Source of the DNA: Carya illinoinensis
Taxonomy: Eukaryota; Streptophyta; Magnoliopsida; Fagales; Juglandaceae
Direction: 5' to 3'
DNA length: 64,000 bases
Assembly (NCBI RefSeq): GCF_018687715.1
Contig: NC_056765.1
Coordinates: forward strand, 14,667,001 to 14,731,000
Positions 60,661-64,000 of the stretch are shown here, in pieces. Numbering within the stretch: position 1 is the stretch's first letter; every line of letters begins with the position of its first letter. A program made the translations under genes and the position numbers. The notes beneath the pieces are model-generated. The model was not told the DNA's origin and ran no database searches. It saw nothing but the letters and a program-made list of their open reading frames with translations.

Positions 60661-61434
60661 CATTAGCGGAGCGGAGTCGGATACGGAGTCGGAGTCGGAG
60701 TCGGAATAGGGAGTCGGAGTCGGAGTCGGAGTATCGGAGTCGGATCGGAGCGGAGTTGGAGTAGGATCTGCCTGGCCTCCGACTCCAACTTTCCACCGGA
60801 AAAATCCTCCGACTCCGACTCCGACTTGTCGTAGCCGGAGCGGAGCCGGAGCGGAGTTGGAGTCGGAGTCGGATTTTTGGATTTTTGCTCAGCCCTATGT
60901 CAACATTTGAACGTGAGTTAAAATACTATTCAAACTTGTATGGGTTAGTTCGAATGGTATAGCAACTTCCCCCTCTAGAATTATGTACAACTTCCCATCA
61001 AAACTGTAGGTCGAATGGCTAAATTTCTTGTTTGAACGATTTTTACATTTCCCTTGCACAATTGTGTATATAGAGCCTCTTCTGGACGGTTACACCGTTC
61101 TCACTCACTCAACGGCAACAAATAATAAATGGACACGTCAGTCATCCACATCTAAATTCTATGAACCACATTACACACGATAGCAAAATAAAATACCCAA
61201 TTACTGCTTCAGTGAAACCACTGAATACACTTGCACTCTTCTGGACAACACCTCCCTTGCACTCCACACTGCGGCACATCCCCAGCCTGTCGCAGCCCAG
61301 CGAAAGTGCCCTGTCCGTCGCAGCCCTCCTGCCCCGCAAAACTCTAGCTCGTCCGATATAGTGTTTGCGAGTGACCAAAAACCGCATATTCCTTCTTTGT
61401 TTCAGCTCCACTTCACTCTCAAGGCCCCAAACGA

Positions 61435-61555
<121 letters not shown>

Positions 61556-61986
61556 TTTTAATCAAATCTCATCAATCTTTACAAGGTCGGAATCGGTCGG
61601 TATCTCTCCCACCCCTCCTCATTTTTCTTTTTATTTGTGAGTTATGGTAGTCGATGTTTCCACACTTGAATCATGCCCTTGTCCCCAATATCTTTTAGAC
61701 TTTACTCACCTTCACCATGTTTTCCCTACAGTTGATTGGAATATTTTGTGCTTACGATCTGATACGTTTGTGCTTTTGTTGTGTAGTGAATTTGCGATTC
61801 TTTAATTTTGGGCTAGAGTTTGGAATTTATTTGATTTTTTGTCCAATGGAGAAGTGGGTTTTTGCCGTATAGAGCTTATGATCTGTTACCTGCAAGTGAG
61901 TTTTAAGATGAGAGGAGATAACTTTGCAAATGGGTTTGTTTTTGCTATCCTATCAAATGGTGCTGATGGAGGAAGTGAGAGAGAGA

Positions 61987-61988
<2 letters not shown>

Positions 61989-62032
<44 letters not shown>
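61989..62032. repeat. GA microsatellite
   Basis: (GA)n of about 44 bp, followed by a G-rich run near 62087. Confidence 0.95.
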
Positions 62033-62039
<7 letters not shown>

Positions 62040-62558
62040 TGAAAAACTGGAGCTCGGAGTGAGGGAGGGAATGATAGAGAGAGAGGGGGGGGGGAGATGG
62101 AAAACTGATTGTTACTCTGTAGTGCAGTCATAAGGTTGTAAAATAAAACGTCTACGTGGCACATTATAATTGGATGCCCTTTTTAAAGGGAAAAAGGTTG
62201 CGCCTGTTGGAAGATATTCTCTTGTGTATATATTTGTTTGAACAGTTTTTACCTTTCCCTGGCACAATTGTATATATATTCGTGCCATGACTATTATTTG
62301 AACCATTATGTAACCATTCAAATGGTAAGTAAAACATGTTTGAATGTTTTTTCAAGTGTTCGAACAATTGTTTTTTTTAGACGACATATTTCATCCCAAA
62401 AAGTCTAGTTCGAACATATATTTATTTGTTCAAACGCATAAAAAATTGCTTCCATGTTTTGAGATGAAATTTAATTTTCGTCCCAAACAAGTATTTTTAG
62501 GAATGAAATTTAATTCATTCCTAAAAAATTGTCTTTAAAAATCTGATTTCTTGTAGTG

Positions 62559-63102
62559 ATAATTGGTTATTTTACACGGTTATCGTTATGCTCTTTATCT
62601 TTCAATGATATAGTTTTAATCCTTGAATTTGTAATTCTTTTAATTGAGTCCCTTCATCAAACTTCCATTTGAAACTTTAACAAAAATGTAATGTAGCATG
62701 CCACATGACAATAAATACAAAATAATAAGAATTTTAAACAAATCTAAATGAAAGTAATTAGGTGAATTGGGAAGTAATTAGGGTTGAGGCACTGTGGAAG
62801 TAAGATAAATTAGGAAGTATTTTCTTGTTTCTCAAAATTATTGAATAGAACAATATCAACAATGTATGTAAAAACATTTAAATATGACAATAGTTGAATA
62901 ATTTATTGATGAATTAATGATAATAGGTCGAAAACAATTAACCATAAAACATGCAAGATAAGCCTACGTTGAAAATCCATCCATTGGTTATTGGCCTGAC
63001 AAAAGGGAACAAATATTCGGTTTTGGCTGATATGCCAATAATTCATGCAACAAATTAATATACATGATGATATCCCATTGCAGCTAATTTACAATTTCAG
63101 TT
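62559..63102. other. AT-rich downstream region of the PGG gene
   Basis: No coding sequence or repeat was recognised. It contains the 3' flank of the minus-strand gene at 63103. Confidence 0.5.
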
Positions 63103-63675
63103 TCATTTTCCTGTCTCGAAGATGCTTGGCCCATAGGTTGAAATGATCATATCTTTAAGAATAGGGAACTGAATCCATAAGAAGAAGAAGATTGGAACAC
63201 CACCCAAACAAATAAGAGGAATTGAAATCCTTAATTGCTCATCCAGGATGATTAAAAGGGCACTGGAAAAAGTTATCATCATGGTCGCAATAGAACAAAA
63301 GAGGGTGAAAAGGCCTATTATCATTTGCCTTGGCAAGTTCTTGAGAAAATCATCTTCTGTATAACGTGAGGTAAGGATTCCCAAAAAGATCAAGACAGAA
63401 GTTGAGGATAAAAAGAAGGACAAGGCATCAGATATCATAAAGACCCTAAATAGGCCCGGATCTCGGTTGTTATCACCTGGAAGGGTAAAGGCCACTTGAA
63501 ACATAATGGTAACAATGAGAATACCCACCACCGTACATGATGTTGCTGTGTCCTTCATCCATTTCTCTCCCTCTTTCATCATTTTCTCATGGTTTTGTGT
63601 AAACAATTGTCGGGGAGTGAAACCCTTCTTGTTGGTAGTTTCCTTATCCTTGGGATGGACAATTCTCTCTACCTC
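63103..63675 (-). CDS. Ankyrin-repeat/PGG-domain membrane protein, last exon
   Basis: This is the only likely host gene here. The exon starts after an ATACATGCAG acceptor (minus strand, at 63676) with EVERIVHPKDKETTNKKGFT. It contains the PGG domain signature region WMKDTATSCTVVGILIVTIM, FQVAFTLPGDNNRDPG and about four hydrophobic helices, and ends FETGK with a TGA at 63105-63103. It is open over 190 codons. The family (ACD6/ITN1-like) has N-terminal ankyrin repeats and a C-terminal four-helix membrane domain, with roles in defence and stress signalling. In the signature, the usual GG after P is GD here. The ankyrin exons must lie to the right, outside the window. Confidence 0.9.
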   Translation of the reverse strand, partial: EVERIVHPKDKETTNKKGFTPRQLFTQNHEKMMKEGEKWMKDTATSCTVVGILIVTIMFQVAFTLPGDNNRDPGLFRVFMISDALSFFLSSTSVLIFLGILTSRYTEDDFLKNLPRQMIIGLFTLFCSIATMMITFSSALLIILDEQLRISIPLICLGGVPIFFFLWIQFPILKDMIISTYGPSIFETGK

Positions 63676-64000
63676 CTGCATGTATAGCATTAGAAAGACA
63701 CTGAAAATCTAACCTTACACAGAAGAAATGGTAATTTAACAAGGTCAATGCTTCCAAATTAGATTAATCTACCTAGTCCATGTTAAATAGTCATCAGCTC
63801 CATTGAATATATACTGCTAAGTGCATAGATATGAATATATATATATATATATATGTATATTTCGGACATGTACAAGGATAGAGGAAATGACTGGAATTGA
63901 TGTATATTCTATAAGACCATTGATCCTTATATATCCCAGTACCTCAACCTCTGCCTTCTACGACCTGATCAAAAAATAAAGATAGAAAAGTCTGATGGCA
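63676..64000 (-). other. Intron of the PGG gene
   Basis: No further exon was recognised up to the window edge. A (TA)n run lies at about 63835-63854. Confidence 0.5.

Larger units (their letters stand above)
52852..60897. mobile_element. Non-autonomous hAT element with 12-bp inverted ends
   Basis: The ends are TAGGGCTGAGCA at 52852-52863 and TGCTCAGCCCTA at 60886-60897, perfect inverted repeats of the hAT type. The 8-bp flanks are TGACAACA (52844-52851) and TGTCAACA (60898-60905), seven of eight identical, as expected of a hAT duplication. Next to each end are tracts of GGAGTC/GGAGCGGAG or their complement (52870-52960 and 60666-60880). No hAT transposase was found. The interior is AT-rich with tandem repeats and carries a LINE at 54004-59783. 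Without the LINE it is about 2.3 kb. Confidence 0.85.

Overview
This window is nuclear DNA of a flowering plant, most likely a woody eudicot. The evidence is AT-rich noncoding DNA, GT-AG introns, and plant-type LINEs, Ty1/copia, Ty3/gypsy-gag, CACTA (En/Spm) and hAT elements. I cannot name the species. Only one host gene looks real: the last exon of an ankyrin/PGG-domain membrane protein at the right edge (63103-63675, minus). Nearly everything else is transposable elements, many nested inside one another.

Layout: 1-1797 is unassigned DNA plus a possible old LTR. 1798-3235 is a decayed LINE. 3242-13229 is a non-autonomous CACTA element (CACTA-1) that carries exon fragments of a WNK kinase and a RecQ helicase; its 3' end is split by a gag-only LTR element (6612-12961, target duplication TAAAC). 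14005-19633 is a full-length copia element with two LTRs and target duplication CTTGT, but a broken pol. 20819-22215 is a copia remnant cut by the 3' end of a second CACTA of the same family (CACTA-2, from 22216), which has a decayed TNP2 transposase gene at 25529-28962. 31181-34110 is a 5'-truncated LINE. 34131-35720 is an interrupted ~198-bp repeat array. 35928-36017 is a lone exon of a KEA-type K+ antiporter.

36675-49109 is CACTA-3, 12.4 kb, with an AAA target duplication and inserted in a copia integrase. It keeps a six-exon ORF1 and only the C-terminal part of TNP2. It also carries two multi-exon host gene fragments on opposite strands: a three-exon gene of unknown identity with a hydrophobic C-terminus, and the last three exons of an FAAH-like amidase. 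The interrupted copia continues at 49110-51045. 52071-62558 is probably a fourth, small CACTA. It holds a hAT element (52852-60897, 8-bp target duplication, 12-bp inverted repeats), which in turn holds a nearly complete LINE (54004-59783).

The strongest biological theme is repeated capture of host exons by CACTA elements, with splice sites and intron phases kept. Most TE genes carry stops or frameshifts, so present activity is unlikely, with the LINE at 54-59.8 kb the least damaged. All similarity statements rest on reading and family knowledge; no database search was run.
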